Part shown: piece after piece, positions 16,587 through 24,290 of the stretch
Position numbering within the stretch: the stretch's first letter is position 1
How the letters are laid out: each line of letters begins with the position of its first letter
Origin: Unio delphinus
Lineage: Eukaryota > Mollusca > Bivalvia > Unionida > Unionidae
Direction: 5' to 3'
Assembly (NCBI GenBank): GCA_029339505.1
Contig: JAQISU010000231.1
Location: 776,001-840,000 of the forward strand
DNA: 64,000 nucleotides
Position numbers and translations under genes: made by a program
The notes under the pieces: generated by a model
The model's database searches: none
What the model was told of the DNA's origin: nothing
What the model saw: only the letters and a program-made list of their open reading frames with translations

Positions 16587-17915
16587 ATGATGCACCAAGA
16601 ATCTTGCGCCTGTTCCAAGTCGGAACTAGATCTCTTTGCCATGCCACCCACGATGATGACCATGCAAGAAGCCCAATGGGTCGAATTTCATCCCGTCTCC
16701 TCTTTGACGGATTCAGCTCCAATCGAGTTTGAAATCAAAGGACAACCCGAAGATTACATTGATCTGAACAACAGTTACTTGTATTTGAAAGTGAAAGTGG
16801 GCAGAACGGACAACGACAACCCGCCAGATGGCAATGCCCAAGTAGCTCCCGTCAACAATTTCATGCATTCCTTGTTCAGCGATGTGGATTTGTACATGAA
16901 TAACAAACTGGTTAGCAGTAGCATGGATACTTACCCTTACCGAGCGTACCTCGAAAATCTCTTGACGTACGGAAAAGAAGCCAAGAACACTCATTTAGAT
17001 GCTTGCGTGGTATGGAAACCTGATACAGCAAATGATAATAATGAAAATGATAATAACTTTAGCGACACAGCCTTGTCCGTACCAGCAACCAGTGAAAATG
17101 CTGCCGTTCCTCACAATGTGGGTTTTAACGAGCGTCGAAAGAAAATTCTGCAAGGACGTAGTTTAGAACTGTGCGATCGTTTGCATTTGGACATGTGGTT
17201 TCAAGAGAAGTATTTGCTGAACGGAGTAGATATTCGCTTGAGACTGAATCGAAGCAGTGCTGCTTTCCATTTGATGGCTAATGCCAGCACATACAAAACC
17301 ATTATCCAAGAAGCCAGGTTATACGTGCGTCGTGTGGAAGTGTTACCTAAAGTGGGAAATGACATCAGTCACACCTTGATTAGAACGACAGCCAAGTATC
17401 CGATACGACGCGTGGAAGTCAAAACTTTCACCATTGCCGCTGGACTCCAATCAAAGATCGAAGATCATCTGTTTCAAGGACAGTTACCCAAACGTTTATT
17501 CATTGGTATCGTCAGCAATGCAGCCTTCAACGGTACCCACGATAAAAATCCTTTCGAGTTTAAGCACTACAATGTATCCAAAATTGAAGTCAGTCGCGAT
17601 GGCAAAAAGTTTGGCTCGAAGAATTACTTAAGGTCGTACTTGTCACTGTACGAAGCCACAGGACAGTTAGGAACCAACACCAGTCACGGTATTTCCTACA
17701 ACGATTATGCAGGAGGTTACACGTTGTGGGCTTTTGATTTCACTCCAGACCAAGGCAGCGACGAGGGACATTTCCACCCTATAAAATCTGGGCAGATACG
17801 TGTGGAACTTCAGTTTGCAGTAGGTCTTCCCCATACGGTGAATGTCATTCTGTATGCCGAATTCGATAATACCATAGAAATCAACAGTTTGAGAGAAGTC
17901 ATTCTAGACTATTAG
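16587..17915 (+). CDS. Major capsid protein, double jelly-roll (442 aa)
   Basis: The Polinton major capsid protein, annotated in many invertebrate genomes as F54H12.2-like. Recognisable segments are VEFHPVSSLTDSAPIEFEI near the start, YIDLNNSYLYLKVKV, FMHSLFSDVDLYMNNKLVS, YPYRAYLENLLTYG, and YPIRRVEVKTFTI in the second half. Two jelly-roll domains build the pseudo-hexagonal capsomer. The frame is complete and free of lesions. A decayed second copy of residues about 270-435 lies at 45035-45445 on the minus strand. Confidence 0.95.
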   Translation: MMHQESCACSKSELDLFAMPPTMMTMQEAQWVEFHPVSSLTDSAPIEFEIKGQPEDYIDLNNSYLYLKVKVGRTDNDNPPDGNAQVAPVNNFMHSLFSDVDLYMNNKLVSSSMDTYPYRAYLENLLTYGKEAKNTHLDACVVWKPDTANDNNENDNNFSDTALSVPATSENAAVPHNVGFNERRKKILQGRSLELCDRLHLDMWFQEKYLLNGVDIRLRLNRSSAAFHLMANASTYKTIIQEARLYVRRVEVLPKVGNDISHTLIRTTAKYPIRRVEVKTFTIAAGLQSKIEDHLFQGQLPKRLFIGIVSNAAFNGTHDKNPFEFKHYNVSKIEVSRDGKKFGSKNYLRSYLSLYEATGQLGTNTSHGISYNDYAGGYTLWAFDFTPDQGSDEGHFHPIKSGQIRVELQFAVGLPHTVNVILYAEFDNTIEINSLREVILDY

Positions 17916-17920
17916 ACACT

Positions 17921-18418
17921 ATGGAAGACCCTTGTCCTTCTTTGAATAGTGGAGAATCCATGGAATGGGAGGTTACAGAGAAAGCAGTTCCCGAAGACCA
18001 AAAAGAAGAAGAAGTGATCATGCAATCCAGATGGCCAGAACAGGAACAACAGTTAGTGGCTTGTTTTGCACAACACTTGGAAGATAAAATGAGAGACATG
18101 ATTAAAAAAGATTGTTATGGATGTCAAATCGATCATCCCAGTCAAATTCAACACGATAAATGTATGATGATGAGTCAAGAAGAAAAATTGGATGATTATC
18201 TGAACGAAGCATGGAGTCTCATCTCCGAAGAAGACGTGTTACTTCAGTGGTATAAAGGCTTACGTGATCATTCCTCTCCTCCATTGTTTGCTCGAGAAAT
18301 CGATCGCATCGAAGCTATCTTGGCCAAAAGTAAAGAGACGAAGCAAACCATCAGTTACTTGTCAGACCGTTTCAAACAAAAAGTCTGGATTGAATTGATG
18401 ACTTATCATCACCTATGA
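17921..18418 (+). CDS. Acidic HPSQ-motif protein of Polinton type (165 aa)
   Basis: A Glu/Gln-rich N-terminus leads to DCYGCQIDHPSQIQHDKCMM, a compact Cys/His motif (C-x2-C...H...H...C) that could bind zinc, and then to an acidic helical C-terminus. The GCxI-HPSQ-H-C arrangement recurs in invertebrate Polintons next to the capsid genes. The function is not known. It begins only 5 bp after the major capsid stop, so it is probably expressed together with it. Confidence 0.78.
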   Translation: MEDPCPSLNSGESMEWEVTEKAVPEDQKEEEVIMQSRWPEQEQQLVACFAQHLEDKMRDMIKKDCYGCQIDHPSQIQHDKCMMMSQEEKLDDYLNEAWSLISEEDVLLQWYKGLRDHSSPPLFAREIDRIEAILAKSKETKQTISYLSDRFKQKVWIELMTYHHL

Positions 18419-18455
18419 AGAAAGGAGAGAAAAAAACAAGGCTACACAACAAAAA

Positions 18456-19013
18456 ATGGATACTTGGGAACTTTATTATCTTTTGAACCGTAGTTCGTAC
18501 ACTGCTTCTTGGAATCCTGTGGTGTGTGCTAAAGATGAACTACCTCATCGCAAACCTCAAGAGAATCAAGCTTATGTCATCAACACAGATGACAGTCATC
18601 TTCCAGGAACTCACTGGGTAGCAGTCTACTTTCCTCAAGAGGGATGTGCGGAGTATTTTGATTCGTATGGATTGCCTCCTTTCGAAGATGATATCAATGA
18701 CTTTATGAGAAGAAGTGCTCAGACGACACGATTCAATAATGTGAAATTACAAAGCACAGATTCTATGGTGTGTGGACAATATTGTATCTATTATCTGCAT
18801 CATCGCAGTCTTGGATATTCTTTAGAACATTTAGTGACTTATTTTGATCGTCATTCGTCTCGAAACGATGACAAAGTAGATCGATGGTTTTGTGACCATT
18901 ATGGCTATCTGTTGTCTTTAGCTAGGAAACGTAGTGTACATCAATCGCCCAATGACTTCCAACAGTGGAAATCTCAATTTAATTCACAACGTTGTCAACC
19001 ATGTCAAAGATAA
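18456..19013 (+). CDS. Adenain-like cysteine protease (185 aa)
   Basis: C5/Ulp1-fold maturation protease. The catalytic residues fit adenovirus protease closely: His53 in GTHWVAVYF, Asp69 in EYFDSYG, Gln99 and Cys106 in LQSTDSMVCGQYC, with the same Gln-to-Cys spacing of seven. Length is near that of adenain (about 204 residues). It would process core, pVI-like and other precursor proteins inside the particle. It is the last gene of the structural block and has no lesion. Confidence 0.93.
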   Translation: MDTWELYYLLNRSSYTASWNPVVCAKDELPHRKPQENQAYVINTDDSHLPGTHWVAVYFPQEGCAEYFDSYGLPPFEDDINDFMRRSAQTTRFNNVKLQSTDSMVCGQYCIYYLHHRSLGYSLEHLVTYFDRHSSRNDDKVDRWFCDHYGYLLSLARKRSVHQSPNDFQQWKSQFNSQRCQPCQR

Positions 19014-19035
19014 TGTATTAGTGTTATGGAAGAAA

Positions 19036-19140
19036 AAAATGTTTGTTATTTGAAAAAATATTTGTTATTTGAAAATAATGTTTGTTAGTTGAAAAAATTG
19101 TGTTTGTTATTTGAAATAATGTTTGTTATTTGAATAAAAA
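19036..19140 (+). terminator. Late-block 3' end: TTTGTTATTTGAA repeats and AATAAA
   Basis: About six imperfect copies of TGTTTGTTATTTGAAAA lie directly after the protease gene. The last runs into AATAAA at 19133-19138. This is a conventional polyadenylation signal with a repeated U-rich upstream region, and contrasts with the hairpin ends of the accessory genes. Confidence 0.65.
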
Positions 19141-19267
19141 TGTTGTGTTTTGAAAACCAATGCGTCTGTCGCTTGTTTTACATTTGTATTCATATAAATG
19201 CTCTTTGACTTTTCTTTCTATCCCTCACATCAAACTATCCCAACGTTTCAAAACCCTAAACCGCAGA

Positions 19268-19307
19268 GGGGTGTTTTCCATCACGTCCGCGCTTGAACCA
19301 TATAAAG
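19268..19307 (+). promoter_or_regulatory. Right-end promoter module, copy 1
   Basis: GGGGTGTTTTCCATCACG followed by TCCGCGCTTGAACC and then the TATA box ATATAAAG. Copies with the same parts lie at 20456, 20525 and 21588. This one is about 260 bp before the gene it precedes, and a second TATA box lies nearer that gene at 19502. Confidence 0.75.
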
Positions 19308-19343
19308 CAGGGGTCCTACCCACCCCCAATATAGGCTTTCATC

Positions 19344-19502
19344 TCCCCTGATAGTTACTTTTTAGTAATTCAGGGGAACGCCTTAATTAATAGTGCAATT
19401 AAGCACTTTTAAGGGAGGGAATAACAACCCCTCCCACCTAAATGGCTACCGATATGGTAGCTATAAAAGCTGCACATATGCCCCTAGAGGGCGGTTGCAG
19501 CT
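19344..19502. repeat. Cluster of five adjacent hairpins
   Basis: Five inverted repeats lie almost end to end: 19344-19377 (TCCCCTGA arms), 19381-19414 (CCTTAA and AGTGC arms), 19413-19435 (GGGAGGG arms), 19445-19461 (GCTACC arms) and 19468-19502 (AGCTGCA arms enclosing GCCC/GGGC). They sit between the late block and the right-end accessory genes. Possible roles are an insulator, a replication or packaging signal, or a structured leader RNA. Confidence 0.7.
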
Positions 19503-19530
19503 ATAAAACAATCACAGTCAGTCAGCCAGT
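19502..19530 (+). promoter_or_regulatory. TATA box and TCAGTC motif of the 120-aa gene
   Basis: TATAAAA at 19502-19508 is followed by CAGTCAGTCAGCCAGTCTGG. The GTCAGTC...TGGC motif recurs after the TATA boxes of the other two right-end genes (20574 and 21635). Confidence 0.6.
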
Positions 19531-19566
19531 CTGGCCATCCATTGTTTGACTCATCCTACTACGAAG

Positions 19567-19929
19567 ATGTGCTCAAGACTAGCTAAGCTGAACGAAGCTT
19601 ATGTCACTCTGCATCGTATCAGACACAATCTGATGCCAAAGCCTGAAGAGATAGAGAATGTGAGAATGCTACAAGTAACGGAAGACCTCATAGAAGAATT
19701 CTTCAGAGAGGAAATTCAAAAAGAGAAAGAAGAATGGACTGAGAAGTATCGACTTCAAAAGCAGCAGAGAGAGCAGAGAGAACAGCAGCAGCAGCAACAG
19801 CAACAACAGCAGCAGGAACCAGACAGAAGTTTTGTCGACTGTCGTGTGGACACGAAAGAGTTCTCTTTCTCTTTCCGAAGAAGCAGACCCTATCGTGTAG
19901 CCAAACGAGGACGCAATCTTAGACGATAA
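19567..19929 (+). CDS. Right-end accessory protein with polyglutamine (120 aa)
   Basis: The start is ATG 19567; the open frame begins 21 bp earlier at a TTG. The protein is a charged helical chain (RLAKLNEAYVTLHRIRHN, then EDLIEEFFREEIQKEKEEW), then a glutamine run (about residues 70-83) coded by mixed CAG and CAA codons, then a basic tail (FRRSRPYRVAKRGRNLRR). No family is recognised. It has the shared right-end promoter parts upstream and a histone-type stem-loop 43 bp after the stop. Confidence 0.75.
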   Translation: MCSRLAKLNEAYVTLHRIRHNLMPKPEEIENVRMLQVTEDLIEEFFREEIQKEKEEWTEKYRLQKQQREQREQQQQQQQQQQQEPDRSFVDCRVDTKEFSFSFRRSRPYRVAKRGRNLRR

Positions 19930-19972
19930 AAGATTGCCATCCTTCCTCGTACACACACAAACACAAAAAAAC

Positions 19973-20009
19973 AGCCCTTTTCAGGGCTACCCAATATTCT
20001 CGAAAAGAA
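19973..20009 (+). terminator. Histone-type 3' stem-loop, copy 3
   Basis: Stem AGCCCT/AGGGCT, loop TTTC, 5' flank AAAAAAC, 3' flank ACCCA, then CGAAAAGAA at 20001-20009. The ACCCA flank is the closest of the set to the classical histone form. It ends the 120-aa gene. Confidence 0.85.
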
Positions 20010-20099
20010 TTAATCATTCAATTTGCTTATGGTATGTGAGGAAGTTAGAAAAAAATTAGAAGTGAGTCTATAATCACTGTCTCTTTTTACTTTTGTTTT

Positions 20100-20387
20100 G
20101 AAGTGCGTCTATTTTTTTTTTTTTTTTTTTTTTTTTATGGTTTAACGCCATTTTTCAGCACAATATATAGGCTATACATGGCGGCCAGTATTAGTGGTGG
20201 AGGAAGAAACCGGAAAAACCCCGGAAAGAACCACCGACCCACGAGAAGCTACTGGCAAGCTTTCTCACTTAACTACATTAGCCGAATCTTAGACTCGAAC
20301 CCACGCAGACAGAGGTGAGATGGCAGTGGTCCGTAACGGACAGCGCTTTAGACCACTCGGCCACTCGGGGCCCCGAAGTGCGTCTAT
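20100..20387 (-). mobile_element. tRNA-derived SINE inside the Polinton
   Basis: Inserted on the minus strand at 20113-20374 and flanked by a perfect 13-bp duplication GAAGTGCGTCTAT (20100-20112 and 20375-20387). Read on the minus strand it starts with a tRNA-like head holding an A box (TGGCCGAGTGG, 20363-20353) and a B box (GGTTCGAGTC, 20301-20292), continues with a body containing CCGGTTTCTTCC and CTGGCCGCC, and ends in a poly-A tail (poly-T at 20112-20136). The body recalls the conserved core of mollusc SINEs. It separates two accessory-gene cassettes and apparently breaks neither. Confidence 0.9.
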
Positions 20388-20455
20388 AAGCACAACGTAT
20401 TTTTTCAAAATAACTTGTTCAATGTATAATTAATATGAGTAAAGTATAAAAGTGA

Positions 20456-20479
20456 GGGGTGTTTTCCATCACGTCCGCG
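20456..20479 (+). promoter_or_regulatory. Right-end promoter module, copy 2 (partial)
   Basis: GGGGTGTTTTCCATCACG then TCCGCG, identical to copy 1, but the CTTGAAC-TATA half is missing. It lies 46 bp upstream of the complete copy 3, so the module has been duplicated locally. Confidence 0.7.
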
Positions 20480-20524
20480 TGTTTTTGGTAATGATAGGGA
20501 TACTGTAAGATTTTTGGATCTAGT

Positions 20525-20580
20525 GGGTGTTTTCCATCACGTCCGCGCTTGAACTATATATAAAGAATCACTCGTCAGTC
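20525..20580 (+). promoter_or_regulatory. Right-end promoter module, copy 3
   Basis: Complete module: GGGTGTTTTCCATCACG, TCCGCGCTTGAAC, TATA box TATATAAAG at 20557-20565 and then CGTCAGTCTGGC. It precedes the 154-aa gene. Confidence 0.75.
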
Positions 20581-20646
20581 TGGCTACCCATCGTTGACGC
20601 ATCAACACCAAAGATGAATAGAGTATAGAAATTAAGAGAACTTTAA

Positions 20647-21111
20647 ATGCATTTGGAGAATGCAAGGCGTCTCCTGGACGAACTGGCTATGGAGGCCATA
20701 GTAGAACAGACTAGGATTGAAAAAGAAGAGGAGGAAAGAAAAAAAAAAGAAGAGGAGGAGAAGAAAAGTCCCATCTTGCCTCACCGCATGATGAGACAGA
20801 CTAGTAAAGTCAAGCCCGTGGTGAGGACACCTTCACCACCGGAACCAGTTCGTCCACTACAGGGACAGTCCCCACCACATCAACCACAGTCTCAACCGCA
20901 ACAACCACAGCCTCAACCGCAACAACCACAATCTCATCCACGGTTGCGGAATAGAGGAAGAAATGAAGAGACTTTCACTATCCCTCAAACAGAAGATTGG
21001 GATAGTGAAGCCACTCATTCTCCCTCTGCGCTCCCAATCACAAGAGTGAATTGGGAGAATGATTGGAGTAGATGTGTGTGTGGGGCTAGACCTGGGAGAT
21101 GCCAGCATTAA
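20647..21111 (+). CDS. Right-end accessory protein, charged and Pro/Gln-rich (154 aa)
   Basis: No family recognised. An acidic/basic coiled coil (IEKEEEERKKKEEEEKK) is followed by a proline/glutamine repeat region (QPQPQQPQ, residues about 80-100) and a C-terminus with WENDWSRCVCGARPGRCQH. Compared with its sister genes the expected start is ATG 20614, but that frame meets TAG at 20626 and TAA at 20644 before ATG 20647. The 5' end may thus be decayed, with translation from the later ATG. It has a complete promoter module upstream and a histone-type hairpin 27 bp after the stop. Confidence 0.65.
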   Translation: MHLENARRLLDELAMEAIVEQTRIEKEEEERKKKEEEEKKSPILPHRMMRQTSKVKPVVRTPSPPEPVRPLQGQSPPHQPQSQPQQPQPQPQQPQSHPRLRNRGRNEETFTIPQTEDWDSEATHSPSALPITRVNWENDWSRCVCGARPGRCQH

Positions 21112-21138
21112 CCAGGTGCATTTTGAAGTTTAAAAAAC

Positions 21139-21175
21139 AGCCCTTCTCAGGGCTACCCAAATGTCTAGAAAAGAA
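21139..21175 (+). terminator. Histone-type 3' stem-loop, copy 4
   Basis: Stem AGCCCT/AGGGCT, loop TCTC (TTTC in the other copies), 5' flank AAAAAAC, 3' flank ACCCA, then AGAAAAGAA at 21167-21175. The following AATACTATGTCAATTGCC is the same as after copy 2 at the other end of the element. Confidence 0.82.
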
Positions 21176-21279
21176 ATACTATGTCAATTGCCAATGGGTG
21201 TGAGAGAGGAGTAGTGTGATTATAAACACTGACTCTATTTAGATAGTATATGGTGTGATTTTGGATAGTATATGATAGG

Positions 21280-21560
21280 GTTTGTTTTGGCTGCTTCCCC
21301 GCGTGTGTGGTTAGTATAGGGTGTGATTTTGGATAGTAAAGAGTATGGTTTGTTTTGGCTGCTTCCCCGTGTGTGTGGTTAGTATAGGGTGTGATTTTGG
21401 ATAGTATATAGTATGGTTTGTTTTGGCTGCTTCCCCGTGTGTGTGGTTAGTATAGGGTGTGATTTTGGATAGTATATAGTATGGTTTGTTTTGGCTGCTT
21501 CCCCGTGTGTGTGGATAGTATATAGTGTGATTTGGGATAGTAAATGATATGGTTTGTGGA
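21280..21560 (+). repeat. 68-bp tandem repeat in the right-end region
   Basis: Four copies start at 21280, 21348, 21416 and 21484. The unit contains TTTGTTTTGGCTGCTTCCCC, then GTGTGTGG, then TTAGTATAGGGTGTGATTTT. The last copy is shorter. It fills the gap between copy 4 of the hairpin and promoter module 4. The minus-strand frames through it are repeat artefacts. Confidence 0.9.
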
Positions 21561-21587
21561 TAGTATATAATATGAAAAGTGAATGTA

Positions 21588-21640
21588 GGGGGTGTTTACT
21601 TTCACGTCCGTGCTTAAGATATATATACGCAATCGTCAGT
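21588..21640 (+). promoter_or_regulatory. Right-end promoter module, copy 4
   Basis: The most diverged copy: GGGGGTGTTTACTTTCACG, TCCGTGCTTAAG, TATA box TATATATAC and then CGTCAGTCC. It precedes the 191-aa gene. Confidence 0.7.
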
Positions 21641-21672
21641 CCTTGGAGCCATTCAATTTTGAACACATCAAG

Positions 21673-22248
21673 ATGAATTTTGAGTTGTTTATCCAACTCC
21701 GAGACAGCTGGTTTGGGATCCTTGATGCAGAATATGAAGTGGAAAGACTTGAGGAAGAATTTCAAAGTAACCATGGCTTTGTAAGCCAACTGAAATTAGC
21801 AAGAGATCTATTAGAAGGTATGATAGAGGAGGAAGACCAGAAATTAAGAAGACGTATTAAAAAAAAATATATAAGAATAGGGGATTTGAAGCAGGCACTT
21901 GATCATGTCATCAAAGTCAGGTGCTTTCTAGAAGAAACATTACATCTCATAGAGTGGGAATATGTGCAGTGGGGTCTAGACAGGCTAAAGAAAGCAGAAG
22001 CAATGATGAGAATGGTGATGGAAGAACAGGTGATCCAGATTAAAGAAAACTGGTCTAAGGAGAGAAAGGAAAAAAAGAACAAAAAGAAGAAAGAGGACTT
22101 TGATCTACTCAATCTAAGATGGATGAGAGTTCAGGAAAAGTTTCGAGCTATGGGACATCCTGACTGGATTCCCGAGGACGAAAAGAAGAAGAAGAAAACG
22201 GGAATCATTGGTAAACTTAAAAGGTGGTGGAACAACGACAGAAAATAA
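21673..22248 (+). CDS. Right-end accessory protein, long coiled coil (191 aa)
   Basis: The start is ATG 21673 after the TATA box; the frame is open upstream to 21592. The protein is almost wholly helical and charged (YEVERLEEEFQ, KLARDLLEGMIEEEDQKLRRR, MMRMVMEEQVIQIKENW). A lysine block (about residues 132-143) and a basic tail with two tryptophans (GIIGKLKRWWNNDRK) follow. I recognise no family. Spaced 20 bp before a histone-type stem-loop that forms the inner edge of the right TIR. Confidence 0.75.
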   Translation: MNFELFIQLRDSWFGILDAEYEVERLEEEFQSNHGFVSQLKLARDLLEGMIEEEDQKLRRRIKKKYIRIGDLKQALDHVIKVRCFLEETLHLIEWEYVQWGLDRLKKAEAMMRMVMEEQVIQIKENWSKERKEKKNKKKKEDFDLLNLRWMRVQEKFRAMGHPDWIPEDEKKKKKTGIIGKLKRWWNNDRK

Positions 22249-22268
22249 AAGAAGAAGAAGTATCCTAA

Positions 22269-22305
22269 GGCCCTTTTCAGGGCCACTCATAGGTCTCGAA
22301 AAGAT
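22269..22305 (+). terminator. Histone-type 3' stem-loop, copy 5
   Basis: Stem GGCCCT/AGGGCC, loop TTTC, 3' flank ACTCA, then CGAAAAGAT at 22297-22305. It is the strongest stem of the set. The TIR begins within it and the mirror copy is at 2194-2230. Confidence 0.85.
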
Positions 22306-22603
22306 AGTAGCTTTCTTTGCCGCCCTTTTTTTCCCTTGTTTTATTTCCCATGTTATATTTCCCTTGTTATCTTTCCCTTCACGCTATATAGGCCCACTAT
22401 GTTCCATTTCCCTTGACGCTATACAGACCCACCCTGTTCAATTTCCCTTGACGCTATAGTGCCCCAAGCTGTTTTGACGCTATAGTACCCCAAGCTGTTT
22501 TTGACTGGATTTTCCCTTGACGCTATAAATCTTGACGCCATAGTGCCCCAAGCCCTTTTTGACTGGATTTTCCCTTGACGCTATAGTGCCCCCTATTACT
22601 ACT
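22272..22603 (-). repeat. Right terminal inverted repeat
   Basis: The 332-bp mirror of 1896-2227 with two substitutions and no gap. It holds the same seven iterons in reverse orientation and ends TATTACTACT. Confidence 0.97.
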
Positions 22604-22609
22604 GTTACT
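22604..22609. repeat. Right target-site duplication (GTTACT)
   Basis: Exact copy of 1890-1895 directly outside the right terminus. Confidence 0.95.
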
Positions 22610-23128
22610 CCTTTTGTGTAGCTTTTCAGTTTATCCAACAGACTGAAGGTTTCAGATCTTAAATGTGATGAGATAAATTACATTCTCTGAGCTGCACACT
22701 TTGTTTTGGACCATGTATGTTTATATTTTCTCTAGTCACTTTGCTAGAAAATGTTCTGGTCTCTACTCATCCTTGTATTTCTTATCAAGATTTGTGTTGA
22801 TGAACTAATCAAATGAATCATACTTCTTGCAGGCAGACACAAGTCAGAATAAATTACACCACTCACTCATATACCAATAAAGGCCGAATAACAGCAAGTT
22901 TGTACGAGAGTTAAATGTCATTTTGATGACGATGAGTAACACAGTATTCGATGGCTCATAGCTGGAGGGGAATATGGAGTCAGGTTAGTACTTGATCTTA
23001 TGAGGAAGATTAATGCATTTATCGGGAAGCTTAGAATGCATTGCAATATCCATGGAATAATAGATGTGATTTTGTCAAATATGACTGATGCTCGCCAGAT
23101 GCTTCCATAAGGAAATTCATATTGTACG

Positions 23129-23198
<70 letters not shown>

Positions 23199-24120
23199 AA
23201 AGACTCGTTCCGACCCTATGTGAAACTGTGTTTATTTATTAGTTAGGTGATAGCCGACAGAGATAGAGACAGGCTCGATTCTTAATTGAAATGATTCATA
23301 ACTCTCTAACCTAGTTTATTATATTAATATCAGGTTAATTATATATTGGTGTGACAAAACACACACACGCGCGCGCGCGAACGCGAGCGCACAGACACAA
23401 AAGAGCATTCACGTACGCATAGAAACACATACATAATGATTGTGTTGTGTATATTTGTGTTTTGTATTTGACATTAGTCGATACTCAAGTTAATGGATTA
23501 CCTAACAAGTGATTTTTATTTTGTAAACAGCATAATATATAGCTAATATTTCTCAATGATTATAGATTATAGATTAAATATTAAGATAATTATTAATGAA
23601 GGTAAACATGTTATTTGAATGCGAATCTAAGACAGTTTTTCACCTGGAAACTTGTCGACATCTTTGAATGTATTAGAGAGAAGACTGACCTACAGCATGT
23701 CTATAGGAAAGGCTTAGTTGTTTTTATAACAATGTTGTTTACTTAAATAATTACGTATTTCTACATTAACATACGAAGTGGAATCCGTCTTCTTGTTGTG
23801 TTCAGATTTTAATTTGGGTAGATTTATTTTTTGTAAATTATTTACTGGAATACAACATTCAGATATTGCCGCTATCAGTAGGAAAATATGTGCCTTTCTG
23901 ATTGACTACCACACACCCTGATTCACTGCTGTCTTCCATCACATTGCATCTGAACCAACTCCATTTCCTGGAAACACATTAATAGTGACAAAAAACTTAT
24001 TATACATCAACAGAGATAAAATCCCAATTTTCAAAAAGACAACACTTCCTCGCAACATCATGTGATACTTTGTTTTTTGACGTACACAGAATATATTTAT
24101 TACAGAAAATAGATGCAAGG
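22610..24120. other. Host intergenic DNA
   Basis: I see no gene. It contains an (AT)n microsatellite at 23130-23196 and a CA/CG-rich patch near 23360-23390; the minus-strand frame with alternating Ile-Tyr comes from the former. Confidence 0.6.
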
Positions 24121-24290
24121 TTCTTTTCTGAGTTCAGTAGACAAACTGATAGACCTTTTTTTTTTTCTGAGTTCAGTAGACAAACTGATAGACCTTTTTT
24201 TTTTTCTGAGTTCAGTAGACAAACTGATAGACCTTTTTTTTTTTCTGAGTTCAGTAGACAAACTGATAGACCTTTTTTTGCGAAAGTTTC
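24120..24290. repeat. 39-bp tandem repeat, four copies
   Basis: Each unit contains CTGAGTTCAGTAGACAAACT, then GATAGACC and a T run of about 10. Units start at 24128, 24167, 24206 and 24245. The copies are nearly identical. Confidence 0.93.

Larger units (their letters stand above)
1896..22603 (+). mobile_element. Polinton/Maverick (adintovirus-like) element, full length
   Basis: A 20,708-bp element with 332-bp terminal inverted repeats, termini AG...CT and a 6-bp target duplication. It carries the whole Polinton core set: protein-primed PolB, DDE integrase with chromodomain, packaging ATPase, adenain-like protease, penton-type minor capsid and double-jelly-roll major capsid protein. It also has a BIR protein, a CCHC zinc-knuckle protein and accessory genes at both ends. 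Two near-identical TIRs and a perfect target duplication suggest a young insertion. PolB and integrase have in-frame stops, so the copy itself is probably defective. A tRNA-derived SINE has since inserted at 20113-20374. Confidence 0.97.

Noticed and set aside
20285..20374. A tRNA gene on the minus strand (A and B boxes present)
   Set aside because: It is the head of a SINE with target duplication and poly-A tail, and the acceptor and anticodon parts do not form a proper tRNA by eye.
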